From Chelatococcus asaccharovorans (GTDB lineage: Bacteria > Pseudomonadota > Alphaproteobacteria > Rhizobiales > Beijerinckiaceae), in NCBI RefSeq assembly GCF_003201475.1, contig NZ_QJJK01000010.1, positions 186,001 through 250,000 of the forward strand: a DNA stretch of 64,000 nt, written 5' to 3'. Positions 37,933-47,002 of this stretch are shown in pieces. The notes beneath the pieces are model-generated. The model saw only the letters and a list, made by a program, of their open reading frames with translations. It did no database searches and had not been told where the DNA came from. Positions within the stretch are counted from its first letter, which is position 1. Every line of letters starts with the position of its first letter. Made by a program: the position numbers and the translations under genes.

Positions 37933-39122
37933 GTCACGGATGCCTTGCGATGATAGTCTGGCGTGTCCCATAGCCGCTTGTCGATGACCTCGGCGAGAAC
38001 GGCCACCGCCTTGTCGACGTCGGCCTCGCCGAGGTAAAGCGGCGTGAAGCCGAAGCGCATGGAATCGGGCGCCCGGAAATCGCCGATCACCCCGCGCGCA
38101 ATCAAGGCCTGCATGACCGCATAGGCATGGGGGTGACGGAAGGACACCTGGCTTCCGCGCTCTGCCGGATTGCGCGGACTGCCGAGTTCAAGAACCGGAC
38201 AGGCGGCCTCCACCCCGGCGATGAAGCGCTCGCTCAAGGCGATGGACCGCGCCCTGATGTCCTTGAGGTCAACCCCTTCCCAGACGTCAAGGGCGGCATC
38301 GAGCACGGTCAGCGCGATGACCGGCGGGGTGCCGACGCGCATCCGCTCGATGCCCGGCGCCGGGCGATAGTCCAGATCGAAGGCGAAGGGCGCTTCATGC
38401 CCCATCCAGCCCGACAGGCTGGGACGCGCGCGCTCGGCATGGCGCGGTGCGACATAGATGAAGGCAGGCGCGCCGGGACCGCCGTTGAGATATTTATACG
38501 TGCAGCCGATGGCAAAATCCGCGTCCGCTTCCGTCACATTCACAGCGAGCGCCCCGGCGGAATGCGCCAGGTCCCAGACCGTGATGGCGCCGGCCGCATG
38601 GGCTTTGGCGGTGAGACGCTTCATGTCGTGAAGACGGCCGGTGCGATAGTCGACCTCGGTGATGAGCGTCACCGCGACCTTATCGTCGATGGCGGCCTCC
38701 ACCTCCTCGGGCTTGACGACCTTCAGTTCATAGCCACAGCCGAGCGAGGCGAGCAGCCCCTGGGCGATATAGAGATCCGACGGGAAATTGCCGCTGTCGG
38801 ACAGCACCACGCGCCGCTCGGGCACGAAATCCAGCGCGGCGGACAGTGCCTGATAGACCTTGATGGACAACGTATCGCCCATCACCACCGTGCCGGGCGC
38901 GGCGCCGATCAGCCGCGCCACGCGGTCACCGACCTTGCGCGGCTGCACATACCATCCGGCCGTGTTCCAGCCGCGGATGAGCTGGTCGCCCCATTCCTGC
39001 GTCAGCATCCGGGTAAGCCGTTCGCCGGCCGCGACGGGCAGCGGCCCGAGCGAATTGCCGTCCAGATAAATGACCCCGTCTGGCAGATGGAAGGCCGCGC
39101 GGGTCTTGGAAAAATCGGTCAT
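37929..39122 (-). CDS. kynU: Kynureninase
   Basis: This PLP enzyme cleaves kynurenine (or 3-hydroxykynurenine) to anthranilate (or 3-hydroxyanthranilate) and alanine. At 397 aa the length is typical. Visible features are [21 protein letters not shown] (Asp184, PLP contact) and the Schiff-base Lys210 in [15 protein letters not shown]. The C-terminus has [18 protein letters not shown]. It lies 15 nt after the aldehyde dehydrogenase gene and overlaps kynA. The formamidase that links KynA and KynU is not in the operon; a candidate is at 53484-54311. Confidence 0.95.
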   Translation of the reverse strand: MTDFSKTRAAFHLPDGVIYLDGNSLGPLPVAAGERLTRMLTQEWGDQLIRGWNTAGWYVQPRKVGDRVARLIGAAPGTVVMGDTLSIKVYQALSAALDFVPERRVVLSDSGNFPSDLYIAQGLLASLGCGYELKVVKPEEVEAAIDDKVAVTLITEVDYRTGRLHDMKRLTAKAHAAGAITVWDLAHSAGALAVNVTEADADFAIGCTYKYLNGGPGAPAFIYVAPRHAERARPSLSGWMGHEAPFAFDLDYRPAPGIERMRVGTPPVIALTVLDAALDVWEGVDLKDIRARSIALSERFIAGVEAACPVLELGSPRNPAERGSQVSFRHPHAYAVMQALIARGVIGDFRAPDSMRFGFTPLYLGEADVDKAVAVLAEVIDKRLWDTPDYHRKASVT

Positions 39123-39137
39123 CTCTGCGTGTCCTGC

Positions 39138-40529
39138 TCAGGCGGCCACCGAACGAATGACGATCGCCTTCTTGCGCAGAAAACGTCGGAAGCCGCCGTA
39201 GCCATAGCGGGTGCCGCCGAGGCCCGAGCAACCGAACGCCGTCTTCTCGGCGCGGGCGCCGACGCCGCCCATCGTATCAAAATCGTTGATCCACATGCCA
39301 CCGGCATTGATGCGGCTGCCGAGCGCGATCGCCTTGGCCTCATCGCCGATAACAGCCGCAGAGAGCCCGAATTCCGTGTCGTTGGCAAGCCTGACCGCTT
39401 CCTCCTCGGTATCGAAGGCCATGATCGGGATGATCGGGCCGAAGGTCTCGTCGCGCATGATCGCCATGTCCTGCGTGACGTCAACGAGAACGGTGGGCTC
39501 GCACCACAGCCCGCCGCCGTGTTCGCGGATCTTGCCGCCGGTCAACACCTTGGCACCCTTCGCGACGGCGTCGGCGAGCTGGTCGCGCAGGATATCCGCC
39601 TGGCGGGCGAAGATGATCGGGCCGAGTTCGCCCTGTCTGATGTCGTCCATGTTCATCGTGAGCGCCTCGACGCGGGCCACCACCCGCTTGCATACGGCGT
39701 CGTAGACGCCGCGCTGCACATAGACGCGCTCGATGGCGCAGCAGAGCTGGCCTGAATTCTCCACCGACCCGCGCACGATGATCTCCGCGGCAAAATCGGG
39801 CTCGGCGCTGTCCAGCACGACCGCAGGGTCGCTGCCGCCGAGTTCGAGGAAGACGGTCTTGAACTGCCGGGCCGCGTGCTCCTGCACCTTCCGGCCGGTC
39901 CGCACGGAGCCGGTGAAGACCAGCGTGTCGGTGAGGTCGACGATCATGGCGCCGGTCTCGCCGTCGCCCTCGAAGACGTCGAGCACGTCGCGCAGATAGT
40001 CCACCTCCTGGATGGCTTGGCGGAAGGGCTTGATGAAGCGCGGCGTGACCTCCGACGGCTTGATCGCCACGGCTGAGCCGGCCAAGAGGGCCGTGATCGC
40101 GTCGATCATGCAGAGGATCAGCGGGTAGTTCCACGGCGAGATGATGCCGACCAGCTCATAGGGTACGTGCTGCTGCTGGAAGCGCAGCGTCGGGTCGGAG
40201 GACTGGCCGCTCGCCTCGGCCAGAGCCTCGGCCGCCGTGGCGCAACGCATGCGCGTGATGCCCTTGAGGCCCTCGATTTCATTGACCGACCATTCATGGC
40301 GGCCGGTGTCGGCGCAGAGCGCCGCAAGGATCGCGTCATAATGCCGGTCCACGGCGTCGCACAGGTCGAGCATCGCCTTCGCGCGGCCTTCGATGCCGCG
40401 CGCCAGCCACGCGGGCTGGGCGGCGCGAAGCGCCTCGCAACGGTGCTGCAGCGCCTGGCGGTCGAGCGGCGTTATCACGTAATCATTCGCGCCGGTGCGC
40501 GGGTTGCGGATCTCAAGCGTGCGGGTCAT
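39138..40529 (-). CDS. Aldehyde dehydrogenase family protein
   Basis: This NAD(P)-dependent aldehyde dehydrogenase has 463 aa from the ATG at 40529. The catalytic Glu229 is in FLELGGSDP and the nucleophile Cys263 in SGQLCCAIERVYV. The cofactor region is SPWNYPL...AVAIKPSE with FTGS at about 206-209. The longer frame upstream of 40529 overlaps the divergent gene and is not coding. It is first in an operon with kynU and kynA. In the aminomuconate branch of tryptophan breakdown an ALDH oxidises 2-aminomuconate semialdehyde, but the substrate here is not established. Confidence 0.9.
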   Translation of the reverse strand: MTRTLEIRNPRTGANDYVITPLDRQALQHRCEALRAAQPAWLARGIEGRAKAMLDLCDAVDRHYDAILAALCADTGRHEWSVNEIEGLKGITRMRCATAAEALAEASGQSSDPTLRFQQQHVPYELVGIISPWNYPLILCMIDAITALLAGSAVAIKPSEVTPRFIKPFRQAIQEVDYLRDVLDVFEGDGETGAMIVDLTDTLVFTGSVRTGRKVQEHAARQFKTVFLELGGSDPAVVLDSAEPDFAAEIIVRGSVENSGQLCCAIERVYVQRGVYDAVCKRVVARVEALTMNMDDIRQGELGPIIFARQADILRDQLADAVAKGAKVLTGGKIREHGGGLWCEPTVLVDVTQDMAIMRDETFGPIIPIMAFDTEEEAVRLANDTEFGLSAAVIGDEAKAIALGSRINAGGMWINDFDTMGGVGARAEKTAFGCSGLGGTRYGYGGFRRFLRKKAIVIRSVAA

Positions 40530-40607
40530 CGGGCATCCTCTCGGCTCAGCCGAAACATGGCCGAGCGTCCCCTTCCTGCAAAGGGGCGCCTGTCGCGTAA
40601 TGCCGAA

Positions 40608-40620
40608 TTCCAAAAAGTTA
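40608..40620 (+). promoter_or_regulatory. Shared promoter motif, copy 2 (candidate AraC site)
   Basis: TTCCAAAAAGTTA lies midway between the divergent ALDH and ubiD-like genes (79 bp from each start). It matches 29951-29963 at 12 of 13 positions, and both copies are followed by a GAAGAAAAA run about 10 bp later. Placement in a divergent promoter fits a dual regulatory site. Confidence 0.4.
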
Positions 40621-40698
40621 GGGCTGGCGAAGAAAAAGCGAAAGCTGTTATCCGCAGCCGCGAGGGGCTTTACTGGCGAAATCAAGAAGGAGACGACC

Positions 40699-42030
40699 AT
40701 GCGGCGATTCATCGACGATCTGTCCCGGCGCGGCGAACTTGGCGTCGTGCGCCGTTCCGTCGATCCGCGCCACCAACTCGCCGCCATCACCAAAGCCGTG
40801 CAGAAGGCCAGCGAGCAGGCCGTGCTCTTCGAGACGGTCGAAGGCACGAATTTCCCGGTCGCCTCCAATCTCTATGGCAGCCACGAGCGGCTCTGCCGCC
40901 TGATCGGCGCCGGCGACGGCACAACCTTCTGCCAGCGATGGATCGAACTGACGGATGCCTGTATTGCGGCGCGCGAGGCCGACGTGCTGGAGCAGGCGCC
41001 CGCCGCGGTGCAGGCGGAATTCGTCGCGGGCACACTTTCCGACCTGCCGGCCATCACCTATCACGCACGCGACGCGGGGCCTTACTTCACCTCCGCCATC
41101 TTTCTGGCGCGCGAGCCTGATTCAGGCGTGCCAAACCTGTCGTTTCACCGCGCCATGTATGTCTCGGACAAGGAATTGCGGGTGCGCCTCGGCGGGACGC
41201 ATGATCTCGCCCGCTACCAGGCAAAGGCCGAGCAACGGGGAGAGCCGCTGGAAGCGGCGCTCCTCCTCTCCTGCCCGCCCGAGATCTTCCTGGCCGCCTG
41301 CGCCTCCCTGCCCTATGAGGCCTCGGAACTGACGATGGCGGCCAAGATCAGCGGTGCCAGACTTCCGATGCGACGTGGCGTGTCGATCGACCTCGACGTG
41401 CCCGCATCCGTCGATATCGTCGTCGAGGGCCGGTTCCTGCCGAATGTGAAGCGGCCGGAGGGTCCCTTTGGCGAATTCATGGGCAATTATGTCGGCGTCG
41501 GCGACAACCATGTCTTCGAGGTCAGCCACGTGAGCTACCGGCCCGGCGCCGTCTTCCACGGCCTGGTGTGCGGCTCGCCGGAGGATCTGCGGCCGCTGGA
41601 AGCCGTCACCGCCGCCCGCATCTACCGCCACGTGGCGTCGCAGATGCCCGGGGTCATCGACGTCTGTTGCCGTCCCAATGTGATGATCTCCATCATCAAG
41701 ATCCGCAAGACCTATGAAGGCCAGGGCAAGCACGCGATCCTTGCGGCACTCGGCTCCCATCTCGACTACAACAAGGTCGTCATCGTCGTCGACGAGGACG
41801 TGGACATCTACGATCTCGACGACGTGATGTGGGCCTATATGACGCGCGGCCGCGCCGACACCCGCGCCATGATCCTCAACGACATTCCCGGCTTCTATCG
41901 CGACCCGCACAAGGACCACTGGGGGCGGCTGTGCATCGACGCAACCATGCCCTTCGGCCGCGAGGCGGAGTTTGCGCGCAAGACGATCCCCGGCGAAGAC
42001 GCCATCGATCTGCGCGAATGGCTGGCGTGA
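40699..42030 (+). CDS. UbiD-family (prFMN-dependent) decarboxylase
   Basis: This is a member of the UbiD family, which reversibly decarboxylates aromatic or alpha,beta-unsaturated acids with prenylated FMN. The ATG at 40699 has AAGGAGA 6 nt upstream and gives 443 aa. The family signature RPEGPFGEFMGNYVG carries the catalytic Glu. The N-terminus FIDDLSRRGELGVVRR and the ASNLYGSHERLC segment are typical. It is divergent from the ALDH-kynU-kynA operon and followed by a RidA-like gene. A role on a carboxylated intermediate made from tryptophan (for example anthranilate or an aminomuconate) is inferred. No UbiX gene is in the window. Confidence 0.88.
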   Translation: MRRFIDDLSRRGELGVVRRSVDPRHQLAAITKAVQKASEQAVLFETVEGTNFPVASNLYGSHERLCRLIGAGDGTTFCQRWIELTDACIAAREADVLEQAPAAVQAEFVAGTLSDLPAITYHARDAGPYFTSAIFLAREPDSGVPNLSFHRAMYVSDKELRVRLGGTHDLARYQAKAEQRGEPLEAALLLSCPPEIFLAACASLPYEASELTMAAKISGARLPMRRGVSIDLDVPASVDIVVEGRFLPNVKRPEGPFGEFMGNYVGVGDNHVFEVSHVSYRPGAVFHGLVCGSPEDLRPLEAVTAARIYRHVASQMPGVIDVCCRPNVMISIIKIRKTYEGQGKHAILAALGSHLDYNKVVIVVDEDVDIYDLDDVMWAYMTRGRADTRAMILNDIPGFYRDPHKDHWGRLCIDATMPFGREAEFARKTIPGEDAIDLREWLA

Positions 42031-42183
42031 CGCCCGTCCTCGCGTCCGTCCCCTGGTTGGGCGAACGCGAGCGCCGGTCTGTGCCGGTCTCCTAAAAGCT
42101 TCGCCCGTTTGCGCAAGCCGCACGCGTTCCGCGCCAGCCGGCCTTCGCTACTGTCTCCTCAATCAACGTGAGGAGCTTCACCT

Positions 42184-42561
42184 ATGAAGAACAGGATCTT
42201 TTCCGGAGCGCCGTCGGAAGACTTCGCCGGCTACGCCAAGGCGGTGATCGACGGACCGACCATCTATGTCTCCGGCACGATGGGCCAGGACACCACCGGA
42301 GCATTCCCCGAGAGCGTTGCGGAACAGGCGCGCAACGCGCTCGCCTCCATCGATGCCGCGCTCGTCAAGGCCGGCGCGAGCCTGAAGAACGCGGTCGCCT
42401 GCCGCGTCTATATCACCGATGCGGGCTATCTGAAGGACGTGGCGCAAGTCCTCGGCGAGGTCTTCCGCGACATCCGCCCGACCAATACGCTCCTCGTCTG
42501 CCAGCTTCCGGCGCCGCAGGCCAAGATCGAGATCGAGGTGACTGCTTCGACGCGAGGCTAG
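42184..42561 (+). CDS. RidA-family protein lacking the canonical arginine
   Basis: This 125-aa trimeric YjgF/RidA-type protein may act as an enamine/imine deaminase or a 2-aminomuconate deaminase-like enzyme. Family features are VIDGPTIYVSGTMGQD, EQARNALASIDAALVKAG and QAKIEIEVTAS. The position of the catalytic Arg105 of archetypal RidA (in PARSCV) is Asn101 here (RPTNTLLV), so classical imine deaminase activity is doubtful. It follows ubiD-like by 153 bp on the same strand. Confidence 0.85.
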   Translation: MKNRIFSGAPSEDFAGYAKAVIDGPTIYVSGTMGQDTTGAFPESVAEQARNALASIDAALVKAGASLKNAVACRVYITDAGYLKDVAQVLGEVFRDIRPTNTLLVCQLPAPQAKIEIEVTASTRG

Positions 42562-42582
42562 CGAGTGTCAGGACCCAATTCC

Positions 42583-42751
42583 TGGAGCAAACCCGGCTTG
42601 GATCGAATCCGCCGATGCGATCCGAGCCGATGAAATTGCTCGTTGATTTTAAAAAGGAGCGCGTCCGCAAAAGACGGAAATGCTCCAGGTCTTTGTTTCT
42701 ACGCATTTTCTTCACGCGAACCGGTGTTCACTTCGCTCAAAAATGCTCTAG
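42583..42751 (-). repeat. Composite of degenerate family B and family A repeats
   Basis: The left part (about 42583-42680) is a diverged family B element in reverse orientation, with GGCTTGGATCG...CGATCCGAGCC as its stem. It runs into a shortened family A element (42680-42751, CATTTTCTTCACGCGAACCG and AAAATGCTCTA). It marks the left border of the low-G+C island. Beyond the next element, 42961-43204 shows no gene I can support. Confidence 0.75.
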
Positions 42752-42959
42752 GCTCAATCGACATTCGAGAATTGCCGCAAGAGTTACATTGTCATCACCG
42801 GGCTTGTCCCCGAAATCGGATTTATCCGAATTTCGGCTTTTGGTCAGGAACTCGGCTGTAGCCGAGTTCCGCGTTGAACAAGTTGAAGTCGGGCAAGCCC
42901 GACTTCAATGATAAGCCCGGCCATGACAGCTGAAAGCGCTGAATGTCGATTGGTCCTAG
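42748..42959. mobile_element. MITE-like element with cloverleaf palindromes
   Basis: The terminal inverted repeats are CTAGGCTCAATCGACATTC (42748-42766) and the reverse complement of CTAGGACCAATCGACATTC (42941-42959), 17 of 19 matching. Inside, an outer stem (42790-42805 with 42913-42928) encloses three hairpins: 42810-42836, the perfect 10-bp stem GAACTCGGCT/AGCCGAGTTC (42848-42869) and the perfect 10-bp stem GAAGTCGGGC/GCCCGACTTC (42885-42906). No open frame of interest is inside. A second copy is not seen in this window. Confidence 0.7.
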
Positions 42960-43204
42960 GATGAAAAAGCTCATGCAACGGCAAAGAGAGGCCGGGGCGG
43001 CAATGAGGGCCCGAAGCCGAGCACGGTCGGCGGCGGTGACTCCCAATATGTTCCCCGTGCGCATCCTCAACCGTCGCCCAATCCCCGGCCGCGAAGCTCA
43101 GGGCCGAATCTTTCGCGTCGAACAGCCACGACGGTGTTTTACGGTCTTCATTGCATTACTTCCGATGTCGTCGGACGCACGCGCAATGACATACGCGACG
43201 CCCA

Positions 43205-44266
43205 TCACAGTCTAAGCGCGGAGAGGATCCGATTTGCCACATCGTCGGGTGAAGCCAACAGCCAACTTGCATTGGCCTTGATCGCCAAACTTCCAGATGA
43301 AGGTGATGCGAACTTCAGTCGCGCGGACCGTGCACTTTCACCGGTGTCTCCAAATAGTGCCGCCTCGCGTACGATCGAAAGGGTCGCGCAGTTTGACCCG
43401 TCAGGATAGATATTCACCTCGGCCCCGCCTGCCCGGAGCGCCGCCAGAACCGCGTCTGATGCCAGCCTGGTCTGGCGCCACAAGTCAGTCTGGGAGGGCA
43501 GTGAATCGAGTGCCAGCAGCGCGGCGGGCCACATCTGATAGAGGCCGCCGCCTTGTCGGCGACGTTCGTGGAAAAGGCCGTCCAAGGCGGCCGCCGGCCC
43601 CGCGAGCACTGCGCCGAAGGGCGCAGTGAGGTATTTGTAAAGCGACAAATAAACGAAGTCGAACGGCTTCGCGATTTCGCTTGGCGAGCGTCCCGTCCAT
43701 GCCGACTCGATGAAGACGCGCGCGCCATCCAGCAGCAACGGAATTCCGTGCGTGTTGGCGACAGCCACGACGCCATCGCGTGCCGCCTGGTCGAAGATGC
43801 GGTTGTGCAGTCGGCGGCTCGGAGTCTCGATAACAATCCCGCCGATCGTCGCCTTGACGCGAGCGCTGGCTGCTCGGGCTATTTCGGCCAAGACCTGTTC
43901 AGGATCAAACCCGGCTCCCCTCCCCGCAACCGGCACTAAGGTAATACCAGATGCCGTGGCGCTGTCGCCTGCATCATTGAACACATGGCTATCGCGATGG
44001 ACAATGACCCGCGGACCTGGGCCGCGGGCCATGAGTTGCAGCGCAAGCCTGTTTGCCATCGTGCCCGTTGGCACCATCACCGCCCGTTCCTTGGCGAAAA
44101 CGGTGGCAACCGCCCTCTCAAGCGCCTCGACCGGACCACCGTCGCCATAGTAATCTGCGGCGATATCGCCATCCGCGGTCAAATCAGCGAGCCGTCGCGC
44201 CATCTCCCTGGGCGTGGGCACAATGCCGTCGTCAGCCAAGTTGATGAATGGAAGATCGCTCCCCAT
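43205..44266 (-). CDS. PLP-dependent threonine-aldolase-like / beta-eliminating lyase
   Basis: This fold-type I PLP enzyme of the low-specificity threonine aldolase group has 353 aa from the ATG at 44266 (GAGAAAGA just upstream). Features are VMVPTGTMANRLALQ, RDSHVFNDAG, the PLP-contact Asp in LLLDGARVFIES and the Schiff-base Lys in YLSLYKYLTAPFGAVLAG. It is the last gene of the GntR-controlled operon, 13 nt after the creatininase-type gene. It may cleave a beta-hydroxy amino acid released from an imported compound. The specific substrate is unknown. Confidence 0.85.
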   Translation of the reverse strand: MGSDLPFINLADDGIVPTPREMARRLADLTADGDIAADYYGDGGPVEALERAVATVFAKERAVMVPTGTMANRLALQLMARGPGPRVIVHRDSHVFNDAGDSATASGITLVPVAGRGAGFDPEQVLAEIARAASARVKATIGGIVIETPSRRLHNRIFDQAARDGVVAVANTHGIPLLLDGARVFIESAWTGRSPSEIAKPFDFVYLSLYKYLTAPFGAVLAGPAAALDGLFHERRRQGGGLYQMWPAALLALDSLPSQTDLWRQTRLASDAVLAALRAGGAEVNIYPDGSNCATLSIVREAALFGDTGESARSARLKFASPSSGSLAIKANASWLLASPDDVANRILSALRL

Positions 44267-44279
44267 GATCGGGTCTTTC

Positions 44280-45056
44280 TCATGACGATTTCGCAAGGGC
44301 GTCCGGGTAGTGCGCCTTTATCCCGTTGACGATATCATCCACGATCGCCGATACGATCGCAGTTCCCTTCTCCTTGCTGGCCAGCGTCGCATCGCCACGA
44401 ACACCCGTTGCAGTGTAATCTCTGCCACTGTTCGGATCGCGGCCGAAAATGGCGGGGAAATAGAACGCGCTTTTTGGCTGATCGAGCATATTGCCGTAGT
44501 CGGTCACAAGCTTGTCCATGTAGACACGCTTCTCATCCAACTCCAGGATCATCGACGTCTCAAGCTCGCATGCATGCCCACCGAGTTTCTGCTTGAGCAA
44601 ACTGTGGGCGCTGAGTCCCAAAGAAAGGATGTGAGCAACACCAACTCGAACAGAGGTTCGCGCGTAGAACTCACGAACCGTGTTCTCAACAGTCCCTTCT
44701 GTCGAAACCCCGGTGTTATATATCAACATATTTCTTACGCCATGATCATAGAATCCTGAAAGAATTTCGTCGAGCAACGCCGCGAACGTCGCCGGTGAGA
44801 TATGTTGACTTCCGGGAAAGCGCCGGAAGGCTGGAAAATAGGCGATGTTGACGACCGGTGCGGCGACAACCGGGATTTCCTGAAGCACGCGATCGGTAAT
44901 GTCCCTGGCCAGTATATAGTCTGTGCATAGCGGCAGCGCATGGCCATGCTCCTTCGAGGCAGCCCCAATGGGTATGATGACGACTGCATCACGATCAAAC
45001 CAGGCCTTCGCCTCCGGCCAAGTCAAATCTTCAAGCCAAACACCCTTCTTAGTCAA
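44280..45056 (-). CDS. Creatininase-family amidohydrolase (variant)
   Basis: This 258-aa metal-dependent amidohydrolase belongs to the creatininase family. The start is a TTG at 45056 with AGGAGAG 4 nt upstream. The first metal site SKEHGHALPLCTD is present (Glu36, His37, His39, Asp46). The second canonical motif, G-H-x-x-N, is replaced by NTGVSTEGTVEN, which I recall as typical of a subfamily, so metal ligation at that site must differ from true creatininase. The family opens cyclic amides or cleaves C-N bonds. It lies downstream of the Dpp-type permeases. Confidence 0.82.
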   Translation of the reverse strand: MTKKGVWLEDLTWPEAKAWFDRDAVVIIPIGAASKEHGHALPLCTDYILARDITDRVLQEIPVVAAPVVNIAYFPAFRRFPGSQHISPATFAALLDEILSGFYDHGVRNMLIYNTGVSTEGTVENTVREFYARTSVRVGVAHILSLGLSAHSLLKQKLGGHACELETSMILELDEKRVYMDKLVTDYGNMLDQPKSAFYFPAIFGRDPNSGRDYTATGVRGDATLASKEKGTAIVSAIVDDIVNGIKAHYPDALAKSS

Positions 45057-45173
45057 TTTGCTCTCCTATGTCTGCATTACGGTCGTTGTACTTCGGAAAA
45101 GCAGTCGGGATAGTGACGGACCACCCTGCGAGATCCGCCTTGAGACGTCCGTGTCGGCTGAACGCGCCGCTCA

Positions 45174-46040
45174 TCACCGCCGCACTTTTGGATCGAACAC
45201 GTCACGCAAGCCATCACCGAGTAGATTGAAGCCGATCATCGTGATCATCAGCGCGGCGCTGGCGGAGAGCGCCAGGTGCGGATCCGTGCGGAGATTTGGC
45301 AGTCCCTCGCGGATCATGCCGCCCCACGTCGGATTCGGCTCCACAACACCAATTCCGAGGAAGCTCAAGCCCGCCTCCGCCATGATAATCATGCCAACGC
45401 TCAGTGACGCGCGCACCAGCAATTGCGGGAAGATGTTGGGCAGAACATGCCATAGCATGATACGCCATATCGGCGTGGCGCAGGAGATCGCCGCTTCGAT
45501 ATAGAGCTCGTTGCGGACTGAAAGCACAAGCGAACGGGCAAGGCGGGCGATGCCCGGCCACCACACGAGCGAGAGCGTCACGATCGTGGTCAGGACACCT
45601 GGCCCAAGAATGGACGCAACGAGAATAGCAATGATGACCTCTGGAAACGCGAAGGTAACGTCGACCACGCGCATGACCAGTCCGTCGATCCTGCCGCGGA
45701 CCCAGCCGGCGCATACACCGGAGGTGACGCCAATCGACATGATGATGGCCAGAACGGAAATGGCTATCAGCATGGAAATACGTGCAGCAGCAATCAATCG
45801 GCTCAGAACATCTCGGCCTAGCTCGTCAGTTCCGAGCAAATTGGTACTGCTCGGAGGTCGCCAATTATGAAGAACATTGATCTTCGTCGGATCCGTCGGC
45901 GCCAGCCAAGGTGCAAAGATGGCGATAAGCACCATCGTTCCTACAATCGCGCACCCAATCATCGCTTTCGGTGTGCCCATGAAGCGCGCAAGGAACTCTG
46001 ATCGCACCCGTAAAGACGGCGATAGCGTAGGCGCACTCAC
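45174..46040 (-). CDS. ABC transporter permease (DppC-like)
   Basis: This 288-aa second permease of a family-5 importer carries LLGTDELGRDVLSRLIAAAR and ends in GFNLLGDGLRDVFDPK. The start is a GTG at 46040 overlapping the upstream stop (GTGA). No ATPase gene is in the operon. Base composition here is visibly lower in G+C than in the flanking kynurenine genes. Confidence 0.87.
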   Translation of the reverse strand: MSAPTLSPSLRVRSEFLARFMGTPKAMIGCAIVGTMVLIAIFAPWLAPTDPTKINVLHNWRPPSSTNLLGTDELGRDVLSRLIAAARISMLIAISVLAIIMSIGVTSGVCAGWVRGRIDGLVMRVVDVTFAFPEVIIAILVASILGPGVLTTIVTLSLVWWPGIARLARSLVLSVRNELYIEAAISCATPIWRIMLWHVLPNIFPQLLVRASLSVGMIIMAEAGLSFLGIGVVEPNPTWGGMIREGLPNLRTDPHLALSASAALMITMIGFNLLGDGLRDVFDPKVRR

Positions 46041-46975
46041 GACGCATCTCCAGTCAAGCGTACGCGTGGATCGACTATACCGTAAAGCAGATCAACAGCG
46101 AAATTGATCAGCGTGTAGAACGCAGTGAATAGAAGAACTATTGTCATCGTTACTGGATAGTCGCGCGCCAATATTGATTCCACGGCTATCCGACCGAGAC
46201 CTGGAATATTGAAAACCGTCTCAACGATAAACGCGCCTGACAGTAACGCGCCAAAAATGATACCAACGGACGTGAGCAACGGCACCAGCGTATTGCGCAT
46301 GGCGTGCCGATAGATGACGAGAGACTCGCGCACGCCCTTGGCCCGGGCCGTACGTACATAGTCGCAATCAAGGACTTCAAGCATATAGGTGCGAGCCAGA
46401 CGGGCGATGACGGCGGTCGGCGCAACCACCAGCACGATGATCGGGAGGATCGCTTGCTCAACACTGCCCCAGCCCGCAACAGGCAGCAATTCGAGCTTTA
46501 TTGAGAATACCCACACCAGCACAGCAGCCAGCGCGAAGCTCGGTATCGAGATGCTCGCAACCAGCGCGATCGTGATGACAGCGTCAAGCCAACCGCCTGC
46601 CCGCACCGCGGCAGATACGCCGAGAACCACACCGATCGGCAACGCTACAAGAAAGCTTACAAGCGCGAGAATTGGCGTGATTGCAAGACCACCTGCGATA
46701 ACATTGATAACACTATAGCCGACGAAGCGATAGGAAAGTCCGAATGTTCCAGACGCTATGCCGGCGAGATAGTCAAACAACTGGTACAGAAGCGGCCGAT
46801 CAAGACCATATTGCGCTCGTAACCTTTCCGCAAGATCTACGTTACCGGACTGGTCGCTGAGCATAACGGTAATAGGGTCGCCCGGCACCATCCGCATGGC
46901 GAAGAACGTTACCGTAACTGTTACCGCCCAGACGAGGAGCAGGCTCCACAAACGTCTTAATATATAGCGTAACAT
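46037..46975 (-). CDS. ABC transporter permease (DppB-like)
   Basis: This 312-aa permease has the DppB-type start LRYILRRLWSLLLVWAVTVT and the motif FAMRMVPGDPITVMLSD. The EAA loop is RTARAKGVRESLVIYRHAMR. A hand count of 46081-46140 gives 25 G or C in 60, which is low for this genome. It lies 27 nt after the binding-protein gene. Confidence 0.88.
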   Translation of the reverse strand: MLRYILRRLWSLLLVWAVTVTVTFFAMRMVPGDPITVMLSDQSGNVDLAERLRAQYGLDRPLLYQLFDYLAGIASGTFGLSYRFVGYSVINVIAGGLAITPILALVSFLVALPIGVVLGVSAAVRAGGWLDAVITIALVASISIPSFALAAVLVWVFSIKLELLPVAGWGSVEQAILPIIVLVVAPTAVIARLARTYMLEVLDCDYVRTARAKGVRESLVIYRHAMRNTLVPLLTSVGIIFGALLSGAFIVETVFNIPGLGRIAVESILARDYPVTMTIVLLFTAFYTLINFAVDLLYGIVDPRVRLTGDAS

Positions 46976-47002
46976 CGTATTTTCAGCTCACAGGTCAGGA
47001 TT

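Noticed and set aside
42961-43204. A plus-strand frame of 90 aa (MSIGPRMKKLMQRQREAGAA...)
   Set aside because: It runs from within the MITE-like element into the 3' end of the lyase gene, is Arg-rich and has no ribosome-binding site.
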